Source: Streptomyces dysideae (lineage in GTDB: Bacteria; Actinomycetota; Actinomycetes; Streptomycetales; Streptomycetaceae). Taken from it: a stretch of DNA of 34,565 nt. The stretch is taken from the NCBI RefSeq assembly GCF_001514305.1, contig NZ_KQ949109.1, positions 80,445 through 115,009 of the forward strand. Reading direction: 5' to 3'. The position numbers and the translations under genes were made by a program. Positions 16,400 to 24,431 of this stretch are shown one piece after another. The notes beneath the pieces were generated by a model. The model ran no database searches, was not told the DNA's origin, and worked only from the letters and a program-made list of their open reading frames with translations. Each line of letters opens with the position of its first letter. Position 1 is the stretch's first letter.

Positions 16400-17329
16400 A
16401 TGCGAGCTCAACTCGGCGATCAAATCGTGGTCGAGAGCCCTGCCACCGGCGCCACCAGGCGCGACGGCGAGATTGTCGGACTCCACCACGAGGACGGAAC
16501 GCCTCCCTACGATGTGCGCTGGTCGGACACGGACGAGGTGACCCTCATCTTCCCTGGGCCCGACGCACACATCCATCACATCGAGCACGGGCCCGGGAGC
16601 GCACACGAGCCTTCCCGGCCACGCACGGAACAGCCAGGCGTGCAGACAGCTGCCGTGCCCCGCGGCACCCCGCCGGGCAGGCCGCCCGATCCCGGTGACA
16701 TCGGCCGCCGCATCGCCACCGAACGCACACGCCAGGGACTGACCCGAGAAGAGACGGCCCGCCGCGCCGGAATGGCGCCGGAATACCTGGCGTACCTCGA
16801 AGAACACCCGGCCGATCCGACCGTGGCCAGTCTTATCGGCGTGGCGGACGCACTGGGCACCACCACCGTCGCTCTGCGGGGCGGCGGCATCGATCTGCCG
16901 CCTGGCCTGGGTCAGGCGCTCCTGCACCCTCAGCTGCTGGACCTTGGCCCCGACGAATGCCGCGCCCGGCTATCCACGCACGGGGTGGGGCGTGTGGCGG
17001 TGTCGACACCGGACGGCCCGGCGGTGGTTCCGGTGAACTACGAGGTCGTCGACGATGCGATCGCGTTCCGGACCGCCCCGGGCTCGGTCCCGGCGGCGGC
17101 CGTGGGATCGGAAGTCGCCTTCGAGGTCGACCACGTGGATGAGGCCATGAGCCAGGGTTGGAGTGTGCTCGTCGTCGGACCTGCGCGGGCGGTCACCGAG
17201 CCGGACGCCGTGCGGAGGCTGGTCGATCGCGCCCACACCACGCCGTGGCCCGGGGGTGAACGCGAGATGTGGGTGTGGATCCAGCCCACGCGCATCACGG
17301 GGCGCCGTATTACGGCGGCGGAGCAGTGA
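16400..17329 (+). CDS. DUF1918 - helix-turn-helix - pyridoxamine oxidase-like fusion protein
   Basis: A 309-residue three-part protein. Residues 1-60 (GDQIVVESPATGATRRDGEI, PPYDVRW, VTLIFPGPDAHI) are DUF1918, a small SH3-like fold. A Pro-rich linker follows. Residues about 98-155 (IGRRIATERTRQGLTREETA, RRAGMAPEYLAYLEE, LIGVADALGTTT) form a Xre-type helix-turn-helix. The C-terminus (about 175-309: DECRARLSTHGVGRVAVSTP, VVPVNYEVVDDAIAFRT, WSVLVVGPARAVTE) is a split-barrel flavin/F420-binding domain of the pyridoxamine 5'-phosphate oxidase superfamily. A redox- or cofactor-sensing regulator is a reasonable inference, since the pieces often occur separately in dormancy-type clusters. ATG 16400 is used because DUF1918 begins there; its ribosome binding site is weak. 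Confidence 0.8.
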   Translation: MRAQLGDQIVVESPATGATRRDGEIVGLHHEDGTPPYDVRWSDTDEVTLIFPGPDAHIHHIEHGPGSAHEPSRPRTEQPGVQTAAVPRGTPPGRPPDPGDIGRRIATERTRQGLTREETARRAGMAPEYLAYLEEHPADPTVASLIGVADALGTTTVALRGGGIDLPPGLGQALLHPQLLDLGPDECRARLSTHGVGRVAVSTPDGPAVVPVNYEVVDDAIAFRTAPGSVPAAAVGSEVAFEVDHVDEAMSQGWSVLVVGPARAVTEPDAVRRLVDRAHTTPWPGGEREMWVWIQPTRITGRRITAAEQ

Positions 17330-17383
17330 CGGAGGAGCGCTGGTCGGTTCCTCACCTTCCGTGTGCGTGCCGGGTTCGACCCT

Positions 17384-18061
17384 CTACTGCTCGCCCCCAC
17401 GGGCGGCCGGAGTCGTGGACCCGCCGGTGAGCTGGGGCTCGACGTCCACGACGCCCTCAATGGCGCGTACGAGGCGCACGGCGACGGAGATGAGCGAGGT
17501 GTCGCGGATGTGTCCACGGAGGGTGACGACGCCTTCGTGGACGTTCACGTGGATGGCGTGGCTGAAGGCCGGGAAGAGGTAGGACACCACTGTGCGTCGG
17601 ACCTCCTCCTCGATGTCCTCGTCCGAGCGCAGGAAGACCTTCAGCAGATCGGCGCGGCTGACGATGCCCTGGAGCATGTCCAGGTCGTCGACCACGGGCA
17701 GTCGCTTGACGTGCCTGACGGCCATGATCCTTGCCGCCTGGGCCAAGGTGGCGTCGGGGTGGACCGTGATCGCGGGGGTGCTCATGAGCTCACCAGCCGT
17801 CACGGCTCCCGCCTTGGCGAGATCGGACAGGCGCCGACGTTGCTCGAAGAGGCTCGGGTCGCTGTCGCGGAACTCCTCCTTGGGCAACAGGTCGGCCTCG
17901 GAGACGACGCCGATGACGCGCCCTTCTCCCTCCAGCACCGGCAGGGCGCTGACGTTCCACTGCTCCATGGTCTGCACGATCTCCTTGAAGGGCGCGTCGC
18001 GTCCGACGGCCACGACCGTATGCGTCATCACATCGCTCACGATGTGCGGGGTCTCGGGCAC
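17384..18061 (-). CDS. CBS-pair and BON domain protein
   Basis: A 225-residue protein with two CBS motifs (VMTHTVVAVGRDAPFKEIVQ, ALPVLEGEGRVIGVVSEADL; LMSTPAITVHPDATLAQAAR, RLPVVDDLDMLQGIVSRADL) forming one Bateman module for adenosine-nucleotide sensing. A BON domain follows (AIHVNVHEGVVTLRGHIRDT then VAVRLVRAIEGVVDVE). The paralogue at 20156 has the same architecture. GTG 18061 is chosen because GAGGAGG lies 7-8 bases upstream; an ATG at 18127 would add 22 residues unlike the family. Cytosolic energy-charge sensing is known for CBS modules, but no partner is identified here. Confidence 0.88.
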   Translation of the reverse strand: MPETPHIVSDVMTHTVVAVGRDAPFKEIVQTMEQWNVSALPVLEGEGRVIGVVSEADLLPKEEFRDSDPSLFEQRRRLSDLAKAGAVTAGELMSTPAITVHPDATLAQAARIMAVRHVKRLPVVDDLDMLQGIVSRADLLKVFLRSDEDIEEEVRRTVVSYLFPAFSHAIHVNVHEGVVTLRGHIRDTSLISVAVRLVRAIEGVVDVEPQLTGGSTTPAARGGEQ

Positions 18062-18232
18062 TCGGGCCTCCTCGTCTCGCCTCGTCAGGGCACTTCGCCC
18101 GCGCCGGCTCAGGCCTTCCCTTCGCATGACCTCGAAGTGAGTGGAGGCGGGGCGCGTATCCGGTCACGGATGTCTCACCGAGTGGCACCCAGTGCTGTGT
18201 TCCCGGCCGTATGACTCCACGATCGTCGCAAA

Positions 18233-18256
18233 TCGGCCCGGTGCAACCCGGGCCGA
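18233..18256. repeat. Perfect 9-bp inverted repeat in the divergent promoter region
   Basis: TCGGCCCGG, spacer TGCAAC, CCGGGCCGA in the 300-bp gap between the divergent CBS-BON and stress-protein genes. It could be an operator or hairpin; nothing else was recognised in this gap. Confidence 0.45.
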
Positions 18257-18362
18257 GATCTCCCTCCGGGAGTCCGTCCACGTGTCGCGACGGATCCGGG
18301 GCGGTGCGACGGTATTCACAGGGCGTTCACGCGGTGGCCGGGCAGGAAAGGCGGTGGGGACC

Positions 18363-19238
18363 ATGGAGCTCCCGCTGGTCGTGGGTGTCGACGGATCGGA
18401 CTCCAGCCTGCAGGCCGTGGACTGGGCGGTGGACGAGGCGGCGCGCCTCGGGCTGCCCTTGCGGCTCGTCTACGCCTCCCTGTGGGAGCGGTACGAGGGA
18501 AGCCGCCCGTCCTTCAGCACCGACGGTCCGGCCGAAGAGGTCATGGCCGAGCACATCGTCGCGTCCTGCGCGGACCGCGCCCGGCTGCGCAACCCAGACG
18601 TGAAGGTGTCGAGCGACGTGCTGCCCGACGACGCCGTGTCCGTGCTGCTGCACGCGGCACATGAATCCTCTGCCCTGATCACAGGCTCCCGCGGCCGCGG
18701 CGAGGTCGCAGGGTTGCTGCTGGGGACGGTCAGCCTCACGGTGGCCGCCCGTGCGGTGTGCCCGGTCATCGTGGTCCGCGGTGGGGAGCGGAACCGGCAG
18801 GGCTCCTTCGGTCGGGTGGTGCTCGGCGTCGGCGACTCCACCGAGGGCTCTGCTGCCCTGCGGCTCGCCTTCCGCGAGGCTGAGGCACGCGGCTGCACCC
18901 TGCATGCCGTACGGGCCTGGCGCCGCCGCGCGCATGAGCACGTGGACAGCCCCCTGATGGTGGACGATTCCGCCGTTGCTCACGAGGAACGGGCCTCCGC
19001 CCTCCTCACCGACGCGTTGCGTGACGGCGTGCGCAATCACCCAGAGGTGGATGTACTGCGCCAAGCGTTTGAAGGCCCCGCCCACAAGGTCCTCCTGGAC
19101 GTGTCGGCCGGCGCCGACCTGGTGGTCGTGGGTGCGGTGAGGCGGCACGGTCACTTCGGTCTGCAGCTCGGCAGGGTCACCCATGCCCTGCTGCATCACG
19201 CCGAGTGCCCGGTGGCCGTCGTCCCGCAGCGGGTCTGA
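18363..19238 (+). CDS. Tandem universal stress protein
   Basis: A 291-residue protein with two UspA domains. Domain 1 opens LPLVVGVDGSDSSLQAVDWA and has the intact ATP loop GSRGRGEVAGLLLGTVS (G-x2-G-x9-G). Domain 2 (about 150-291, FGRVVLGVGDSTEGSAALRL) ends with RHGHFGLQLGRVTHALLHHA then CPVAVVPQ and has a degenerate loop. It is clearly related to the frameshifted copy at 12137. A purine-rich GGTGGGGACC precedes the ATG. Divergent from the CBS-BON gene, with the inverted repeat at 18233 between them. Confidence 0.9.
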   Translation: MELPLVVGVDGSDSSLQAVDWAVDEAARLGLPLRLVYASLWERYEGSRPSFSTDGPAEEVMAEHIVASCADRARLRNPDVKVSSDVLPDDAVSVLLHAAHESSALITGSRGRGEVAGLLLGTVSLTVAARAVCPVIVVRGGERNRQGSFGRVVLGVGDSTEGSAALRLAFREAEARGCTLHAVRAWRRRAHEHVDSPLMVDDSAVAHEERASALLTDALRDGVRNHPEVDVLRQAFEGPAHKVLLDVSAGADLVVVGAVRRHGHFGLQLGRVTHALLHHAECPVAVVPQRV

Positions 19239-19298
19239 ACTCCGGCGCGCGTCGCACGCTCCTGCACATCTCATGAGGGGAGAAGGCGAGGGCGACAG

Positions 19299-19811
19299 AT
19301 GTCGGAGTGGACCTGGGAGTACGAGAGGTACGACCCCGCTGTCGAGCGGTTGCGCGAATCGTTGTGCACGCTCGGCAACGGCTACTTCGCCACCCGCGGC
19401 GCGGTGCCCGAGAGCAGGGCGGGCCTGGTGCACTACCCGGCCACCTACGCGGCTCAGCGGCCTCGTCCACGCCTGTGTCCTTGCGCGGGTCAGTCAGGCC
19501 GAGGCGTGGACGTACTGCCAGGAAGCCCTGGAACAGGACGTCGCCGACCTCCAGGGCGGCACGACCGGTGAAGGCATCCACCTCGGCGCCATGGCCGGGA
19601 CCCTGGATCTGGTGCAGCGCGGCCTGACCGGTCTGGAGACCCGTGAGGACGCCCTCCGGCTGGACCCCGTGCCGCTTCCGGCGGTGTCGGAGTACGTGGG
19701 GATCGGTGTGCCCGACTCGGAGGAGTCCCCGATCCGTGTGTGGTCCTGCCCGACCGGGCCGTCACCGTCGCACCGGGAGAGACCTGGACGCTCCTGCTGC
19801 CGGGGGTGTGA
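19299..19811 (+). pseudogene. Glycoside hydrolase 65 (disaccharide phosphorylase) with internal deletion
   Basis: ATG 19299 opens WTWEYERYDPAVERLRESLC, TLGNGYFATRGAVPESRAGL and HYPATYAA, the N-terminus of GH65 maltose/trehalose/kojibiose phosphorylases. At about 19457 the text jumps in another frame to SGLVHACVLARVSQAEAW then EALEQDVADLQGGTTGEGIH and LGAMAGTLDLVQRGLTGLE, the C-terminal part. A further two-base slip near 19738 leads to VVLPDRAVTVAPGETWTLLL and a stop at 19809-19811. Several hundred residues, including most of the catalytic barrel, are missing. Confidence 0.75.
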
Positions 19812-20140
19812 GCATCCTGGTTCTCGGGGCGACCCAGCTCGGTGTGGCGCTTGGTTCCCGGGCCCGACCGGGGAGTCTGGCCAACCCGTTCCTGCTGGTC
19901 GCCGTGGGTGCGGCCCTGGCCCTCCAGGCAGCCGGTGTCCACCTGCCTGCCCTGCGGGACCTGCTGGGCACGGAACCGCTTTCGCCCGCCGACCTGGCGA
20001 TCGCTTGCGGGCTGTCCGGCCTCGGCCACGTGGTCATGCGTGTGCAGGCACGGCTGTGGCCGCAGCGACCACCGCGAGCCGCCTGGACCGGACCGGATGG
20101 TCCGGCCGGCCGGCGTTCTCGCTTCGGCCGGCCCGGGTAG
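19805..20140 (+). pseudogene. C-terminal fragment of cation-transporting P-type ATPase
   Basis: Starting directly at the end of the GH65 relic, about 110 residues read SILVLGATQLGVALGSRARP, SLANPFLLVAVGAALALQAA and LRDLLGTEPLSPADLAIACG, the last TM helices of PacL/calcium-type P-type ATPases. The headpiece and phosphorylation domain are absent. A P-type ATPase core fragment lies at 29177-29398 on the other strand; whether both come from one gene cannot be decided by eye. Confidence 0.65.
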
Positions 20141-20155
20141 CTCCGCTGAGCGCCG

Positions 20156-21034
20156 TCATCCCGCGTCGAGGCGGTCGACCACGTCTACAACGTCCTCGAT
20201 CTCCCGGATCCTCTCGAGCAGCTTCGGGACGAGTGCCGGGTCCAGCCTCCCCACCACGGTCACCACGCCGTTGTCCACCGTCAGCTCGATGGAGCCGGGG
20301 TCGAGGAGGAATTCGCGCCGGAGGATCCGGGACTCGATTTCCTCGCGGATCTCGGCGTCGTTGCGGATGAGCGACCGGAGCAGGTCGATGCGGCTGACCG
20401 CACCCACCAACCGACCGTGGTGGTCCGTGACGGGAAGCCGCTTGAGGCGGGCGCGAGCGGCAGTCCAGGCGGCGTCGGCCACCAGGTCCCCCGGGTGGAC
20501 GGTGACCGCCGGGTAGGTCATGAGGGCGGCCGCGGTCTCGCCCCGGCTCTTCTCGTAGAGGCGGTGTTCCCGGAGCCTGCCGATGGGACCGGACCGGTGC
20601 GAGACGGCCATGACGGCGGCTTTGGCGAGGAGGTCGGACTCGGACACCACCCCGACCACATGGTCCTCGGCATCGACGACGGGAACGGCACTCAGGTGCT
20701 CGCGGGAGAGCGTGTGGGCGACGTCCAGGAACGGCATGTCGCCGGGGACCGAGACGGCCGGCACGCGCATGACGTCGCGTACGTGTGGTGCTCCCGGCGC
20801 CTGTTCACCGGCCTGGTGCTCGGCGCTGGACGGCGGCGTGTCCGCCGGACCGGCTGCCGGTTCGCCTGCCTCTGTCCTTGCCTCTGTCCTTGCCTCTGCG
20901 GCAGCGGCGGAGGCAAGGACGCCGAGATAGCGCCGCAGCATGTCCTGACGGTGCTCTTCCTCCGGTGTCCAGGGGCGGCGCGGCATGGCGTGACGGGCTT
21001 CCTGCCCAGTGGCTTGGTGTTCGAAGTCGCTCAC
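20156..21034 (-). CDS. CBS-pair and BON domain protein with long N-terminal region
   Basis: A 292-residue protein. The N-terminal 85 residues are hydrophilic, with RPWTPEEEHRQDMLRRYL and a repetitive Glu/Ala/Arg/Thr stretch. A Bateman module follows (VRDVMRVPAVSVPGDMPFLD, AVPVVDAEDHVVGVVSESDL; LMTYPAVTVHPGDLVADAAW, RLPVTDHHGRLVGAVSRIDL), then a BON domain (IELTVDNGVVTVVGRLDP, REIEDVVDVVDRLDA). GTG 21034 has GGAGG 6 bases upstream and is preferred over in-frame codons at 21064 and 20986. It is transcribed away from the A/V-ATPase operon, sharing a 169-bp divergent promoter region, so co-regulation and nucleotide-linked control of the ATPase are plausible inferences. Confidence 0.88.
   Translation of the reverse strand: MSDFEHQATGQEARHAMPRRPWTPEEEHRQDMLRRYLGVLASAAAAEARTEARTEAGEPAAGPADTPPSSAEHQAGEQAPGAPHVRDVMRVPAVSVPGDMPFLDVAHTLSREHLSAVPVVDAEDHVVGVVSESDLLAKAAVMAVSHRSGPIGRLREHRLYEKSRGETAAALMTYPAVTVHPGDLVADAAWTAARARLKRLPVTDHHGRLVGAVSRIDLLRSLIRNDAEIREEIESRILRREFLLDPGSIELTVDNGVVTVVGRLDPALVPKLLERIREIEDVVDVVDRLDAG
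20868..20898. repeat. 12-bp tandem repeat inside the CBS-BON gene
   Basis: GCCTCTGTCCTT occurs twice plus a partial third copy. On the coding strand it encodes the repeated EARTEART linker. In-frame, so copy-number change would only alter linker length. Confidence 0.8.
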
Positions 21035-21203
21035 GGCAACCTCCGGAAGAGCACGGCCGGTCACCTACCCGGCCAGTGTCCCACCGATTCCAGGTGCACG
21101 CCCCTGCACAGCCTGGGCCTGCGTGCGAAGCGGACCATATCCGGCGCGACACCGTCCGTTCCGGAGCGGAGACTTGAACCAAGGGCTGACATGAGGGGAG
21201 CCC

Positions 21204-21695
21204 ATGGCGGGATTCCGGGATTTCCTGATGCGCTTCCGCCCGGCGGGATCGCCAGGCCGGGCGGCGCCAGGGGGCGTGCCCGCAGATCGCTCCGCACAAC
21301 TCTCCGCCGAACTGGAACCGCCGCTCGCACTGCTGGAGCAGGCCGAGGCCGAGGCACAGGCCGTCCGCGAACGGGCCGCCCGCCGCGCCGCGCAGCTGCG
21401 GACCGAGGCCGCGCGACAGGCTGAGGAGATCATCGAGCAGGCGCACGCCCGAGCCCACGACGTGAGAGTGGAGGCGGCCGACCGGGCACGCCGTGCCGCC
21501 GAGACCGAGGCGGCCGAACTCCTCACCGCCGCCGAGCGGGAGACGGCCGTCGTATGCCACCGGGCCGAGACGCGCATGCCCGCCCTGGTGGACCGCGTAG
21601 CAGCGCTCGTGACCGAGGAACTCGGCACATGGCACGCCGGCACGGCCCCGGCGCCCGGCCCGCGCGGGGAGCCCCGGGGAAGGGGCCCGGGGTGA
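21204..21695 (+). CDS. A/V-type ATPase subunit H/G-like (peripheral stalk)
   Basis: A 163-residue protein whose middle (about 35-125) is an uninterrupted Ala/Glu/Arg-rich helix (LLEQAEAEAQAVRERAARRA, QLRTEAARQAEEIIEQAHAR) typical of the peripheral-stalk subunit G/H (AhaH/NtpF) that pairs with subunit E to form the stator. The tail is Pro/Gly-rich. GAGGGGAGCCC precedes ATG 21204. It is the first gene of the nine-gene operon, and its stop overlaps the next GTG by GTGA. Coiled-coil stator proteins diverge quickly, so identification leans on position and helix pattern. Its N-terminus MAGFRDFLMRFRPAG is not characteristic. Confidence 0.7.
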   Translation: MAGFRDFLMRFRPAGSPGRAAPGGVPADRSAQLSAELEPPLALLEQAEAEAQAVRERAARRAAQLRTEAARQAEEIIEQAHARAHDVRVEAADRARRAAETEAAELLTAAERETAVVCHRAETRMPALVDRVAALVTEELGTWHAGTAPAPGPRGEPRGRGPG

Positions 21696-22624
21696 GCGCC
21701 GGATGGGTGGCCGGTACCACCCGGGCCCGGGCCATGCGGTCGAGATGTCTCGGCATGACCGGGCTCCGGGAGGTGGCCTCGGCCCCGACGCTCGATGACG
21801 CCCTGCGATACCTCGGCGGCACGGCCTACCGGCGCGACCTCGATCCGGAGGCGTCGCTCGCCGAGGCCCAGCGAACGGTCGGAGCGACCCTGCTGTGGCA
21901 CCTGCGCGTGCTCGCCGGCTGGCAGCCACGCGGTGGTGCCGCGATGGTCCGCGCGCTCGCCGCCGGGTTCGAGATCTCCAATGCCGAGGATCATCTCCGG
22001 GCGTTGTCCGGTGCGGCTCCCACCGTGACCTACCGGCCCTACCGGCTCGGCACGCTGGCGACCGTGTGGCCCCGGCTGTCCCGGACCGGATCGCCGTCCG
22101 AGCTCAGGGCCGAGCTGGCCGCGTCCGTGTGGGGCGACCCGGGCGCTGATTCCCCCGCCGCAGTGGCCACCGGGATGCGGGTCTCCGCCGCGGTGCGTAC
22201 CGCGGCGGCCGTGCCGGAAGCCGCGCGCTGGGCGGCGGGGCGGCTCGCTCTGCTGTTCGCCCGCGAGGCGTTTCTCGTCGGCCGCCGACTGACAGAACCC
22301 TCCGCCCGGCGGGCCGCCCGGCTGCTCGGGCAGGACGCGGTGCGCGCGGGCTCGTACTCCGATTTCCGGCAGCATCTGCCCGCCACGGCGCGTTGGGCGC
22401 TGGAAGGGCTCGACGACGCGGCGGAATTGTGGCGGGCGGAGGCCCGTTGGTGGGACCGGCTCGATCGGGACGGCTCCGAGCTGCTGCGCACATCCCTCCG
22501 CGGCGCAGGGCCGGTGGTGGGCGCCGTCGCGGTGCTCTCCACGGACTCCTGGAGGGTGCGCGGGGCGCTGGAGCTGGCCGTGCGGGGAGGCGGATCGCCG
22601 GAGACGTTCGATGCTCCGGCCTGA
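21692..22624 (+). CDS. A/V-type ATPase subunit C/d-like (central stalk-rotor coupler)
   Basis: A 310-residue protein, mostly helical and Ala/Arg-rich. Its place between the H/G-like and membrane subunits, its length close to the usual 330-350 residues of AtpC/NtpC (V0 subunit d), and the pattern of three helical bundles support assignment as the funnel-shaped subunit that joins the rotor ring to the central shaft. Sequence motifs are weak: WHLRVLAGWQPRGGAAMVRA and FEISNAEDHLRAL resemble the family's segments near the LR-A-x-EP/NI-DxxNL region. GTG 21692 overlaps the upstream stop by GTGA, with GGGGAAGGGG upstream. Confidence 0.7.
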   Translation: MSAGWVAGTTRARAMRSRCLGMTGLREVASAPTLDDALRYLGGTAYRRDLDPEASLAEAQRTVGATLLWHLRVLAGWQPRGGAAMVRALAAGFEISNAEDHLRALSGAAPTVTYRPYRLGTLATVWPRLSRTGSPSELRAELAASVWGDPGADSPAAVATGMRVSAAVRTAAAVPEAARWAAGRLALLFAREAFLVGRRLTEPSARRAARLLGQDAVRAGSYSDFRQHLPATARWALEGLDDAAELWRAEARWWDRLDRDGSELLRTSLRGAGPVVGAVAVLSTDSWRVRGALELAVRGGGSPETFDAPA

Positions 22625-24008
22625 GGTGATGGTCCCCGTCCGCATGCGGCGGGTGGCGATTCTCGCCCCGCGCCCGGCCCTGAGGGAAACGCTGGTCCGG
22701 GTCGCCGAGTCGGGCTGCATGGAGATCGACCCTGTCGACGGCGGCGTGCGGGGCCCGGCAGCCAGCAGGCTGCAGCGTCTGCGCGCCGAGCCCGCGGAAG
22801 CGGTCCTCAGCGCCGGTCCGCCCGATCTCGACGCACTGGAGCGCGCGGGCCGAGCAGATCTGCTTGCGGGCGAGGCCCAGCTCGAGGAGCGGCTCTCCGG
22901 TGTCGTCCGGCACGGCGGGGTCGGGGCGCTCGCCGGGTGGTGCCCTGCCGCCGAGGTCCCCGCGACCGCCGAGCGCCTCGCCGGTGCGGGGGCAGCACTG
23001 GTGCCGCTGAAGGGACCCCGTGGTGTCGACCCGCCGACCCTGCTGCGCAGCACCGGCGCGGTGCGGAGATCGTTCACGCCGCTGGTCCGCACATACGGGA
23101 CGGTGCCCTACGCCGACCTCGATCCCACCCTGCCCGCGGGCATCGTCTACGTGGTGATGTTCGGCGTGATGTTCGGCGACGCCGGGCACGGTGCGCTGCT
23201 GCTCCTGGCGGGGCTCCTGCTGCGCGCCGGCCGGCCCCGTCGGGCGGCGCCCCTGCACGGGCTGTGGCCGTTCGTGGCCGGGGCAGGGCTGACCAGCACG
23301 CTGGCCGGACTCGCCTACGGCGAGTTCTTCGGCCCGACCGGTGTCCTGCCGGTGCTCTGGCTGAACCCGCTGAACGAGCCCATACGGCTGCTGGCCGCCG
23401 CCGTCGCTCTCGGCGCCGCGCTCCTGGCGCTGGCGTACGGGGCGGGGATCGTGAACCGCTGGCGGGAGGGAGGACCGTCGAATGCCCTGTACGCGGCCTC
23501 CGGCATCGCCGGAGGGGCGCTCTACCTCGGGCTCGTCGTGAGCGTCGGCGCGGGGCTTCTGGGCCACGCCGGCTACGCGTTCACCGGGGCGGCCGTCGCG
23601 GCCACGGGGCTCGTCCTGGCCGGAACCGGAATGTACCTGGCCACCGCGGGCGGTCCGGGTGGCGCCGCCCAGACCGGCATTCAGCTCTTCGACGTGGTGG
23701 TACGCATCGGGTCGAACCTCGTGTCCTTCGCGCGCCTGGCGGCCTTCGGACTCACGCATGCCGCACTCGGCGAGGTCGTGTGGCGCGGCACGACCGCGCT
23801 GGCCGGGGCGGGAGTCGCCGCGCTGCTCGGGGCGGTGGTGGTCTTCGCCCTCGGCAATGCCCTGGCCTTCGCACTCGAGGCGTTGGTCGCCGGAGTGCAG
23901 GCGTTGCGGCTGGAGTTCTACGAGCTGTTCTCCCGGGTCTTCGAGGCACAGGGCCGACCCTTCCGCCCCTGGCAGGTGCCCGTACAACGCACGGAGGTGC
24001 CGTCGTGA
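22611..24008 (+). CDS. A/V-type ATPase subunit I/a, shortened
   Basis: A 465-residue membrane subunit that forms the ion half-channels. The C-terminal 310 residues carry about seven TM helices with GIVYVVMFGVMFGDAGHGAL, conserved YGEFFGPTG, and SNLVSFARLAAFGLTHAALG, in which Arg is the essential residue facing the rotor Glu. The N-terminal cytoplasmic arm is only about 150 residues, against roughly 300-350 in typical A/V-type I subunits, so total length is well below the usual 620-680. VGALAGWCPAAEVPATAERL keeps the end of the arm. It starts at ATG 22611 with GGAGAC 5 bases upstream, overlapping the previous stop by 14 bases; ATG 22629 is the alternative. It overlaps the proteolipid gene by GTGA. 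Confidence 0.88.
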   Translation: MLRPEVMVPVRMRRVAILAPRPALRETLVRVAESGCMEIDPVDGGVRGPAASRLQRLRAEPAEAVLSAGPPDLDALERAGRADLLAGEAQLEERLSGVVRHGGVGALAGWCPAAEVPATAERLAGAGAALVPLKGPRGVDPPTLLRSTGAVRRSFTPLVRTYGTVPYADLDPTLPAGIVYVVMFGVMFGDAGHGALLLLAGLLLRAGRPRRAAPLHGLWPFVAGAGLTSTLAGLAYGEFFGPTGVLPVLWLNPLNEPIRLLAAAVALGAALLALAYGAGIVNRWREGGPSNALYAASGIAGGALYLGLVVSVGAGLLGHAGYAFTGAAVAATGLVLAGTGMYLATAGGPGGAAQTGIQLFDVVVRIGSNLVSFARLAAFGLTHAALGEVVWRGTTALAGAGVAALLGAVVVFALGNALAFALEALVAGVQALRLEFYELFSRVFEAQGRPFRPWQVPVQRTEVPS

Positions 24009-24430
24009 TCACCTGGCTCATCGCCCTTCCCGTCATCGTGGTGGTCTGTCTCGTCACCCGGCTGCTGCTGCGCCGGTCCGGGCGGGCGGCCCTGCGGCTG
24101 GTGATCGCCGCCGACGCCCTCCTGTTCGTCGGCGCGCTCGCGCTGCTCGCGGTGGCGCTCAGCAGCGGTGACGCACGGGCCGCAGCCACCGCCGCGGAGG
24201 TCGCGCAGGACTCCGGATCCGGTTCCGCCGCGCTGATCGGCGCCGCGATCTCGGTGGCCGGAGCGTCGATCGGGGCGTCGATCGCCGTCGCCTACACCGG
24301 CGCCGCGGCTCTGGCTGCTCTCAGCGAGCGGCCCGAGCTCTTCGGCCGGGCCATGGTCATCGTCGGTCTCGCCGAGGGCATCGCGATCTACGGCCTGGTC
24401 GTTGCGATCATCCTCATCGGAAAGGCATGA
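24005..24430 (+). CDS. A/V-type ATPase proteolipid subunit K/c
   Basis: A 141-residue membrane protein with four hydrophobic segments. The second hairpin is a canonical rotor hairpin: small-residue helix LIGAAISVAGASIGASIAVA, polar loop SERPEL, and outer helix RAMVIVGLAEGIAIYGL with the ion-binding carboxylate at E124. The first hairpin (residues 3-53, ITWLIALPVIVVVCLV and LVIAADALLFVGALALLAVA) has no matching carboxylate and no Gly-rich pattern, so each protein probably contributes one ion site. H+ versus Na+ specificity cannot be settled by eye. GTG 24005 overlaps the subunit I stop. Confidence 0.88.
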   Translation: MITWLIALPVIVVVCLVTRLLLRRSGRAALRLVIAADALLFVGALALLAVALSSGDARAAATAAEVAQDSGSGSAALIGAAISVAGASIGASIAVAYTGAAALAALSERPELFGRAMVIVGLAEGIAIYGLVVAIILIGKA

Positions 24431-24431
24431 C

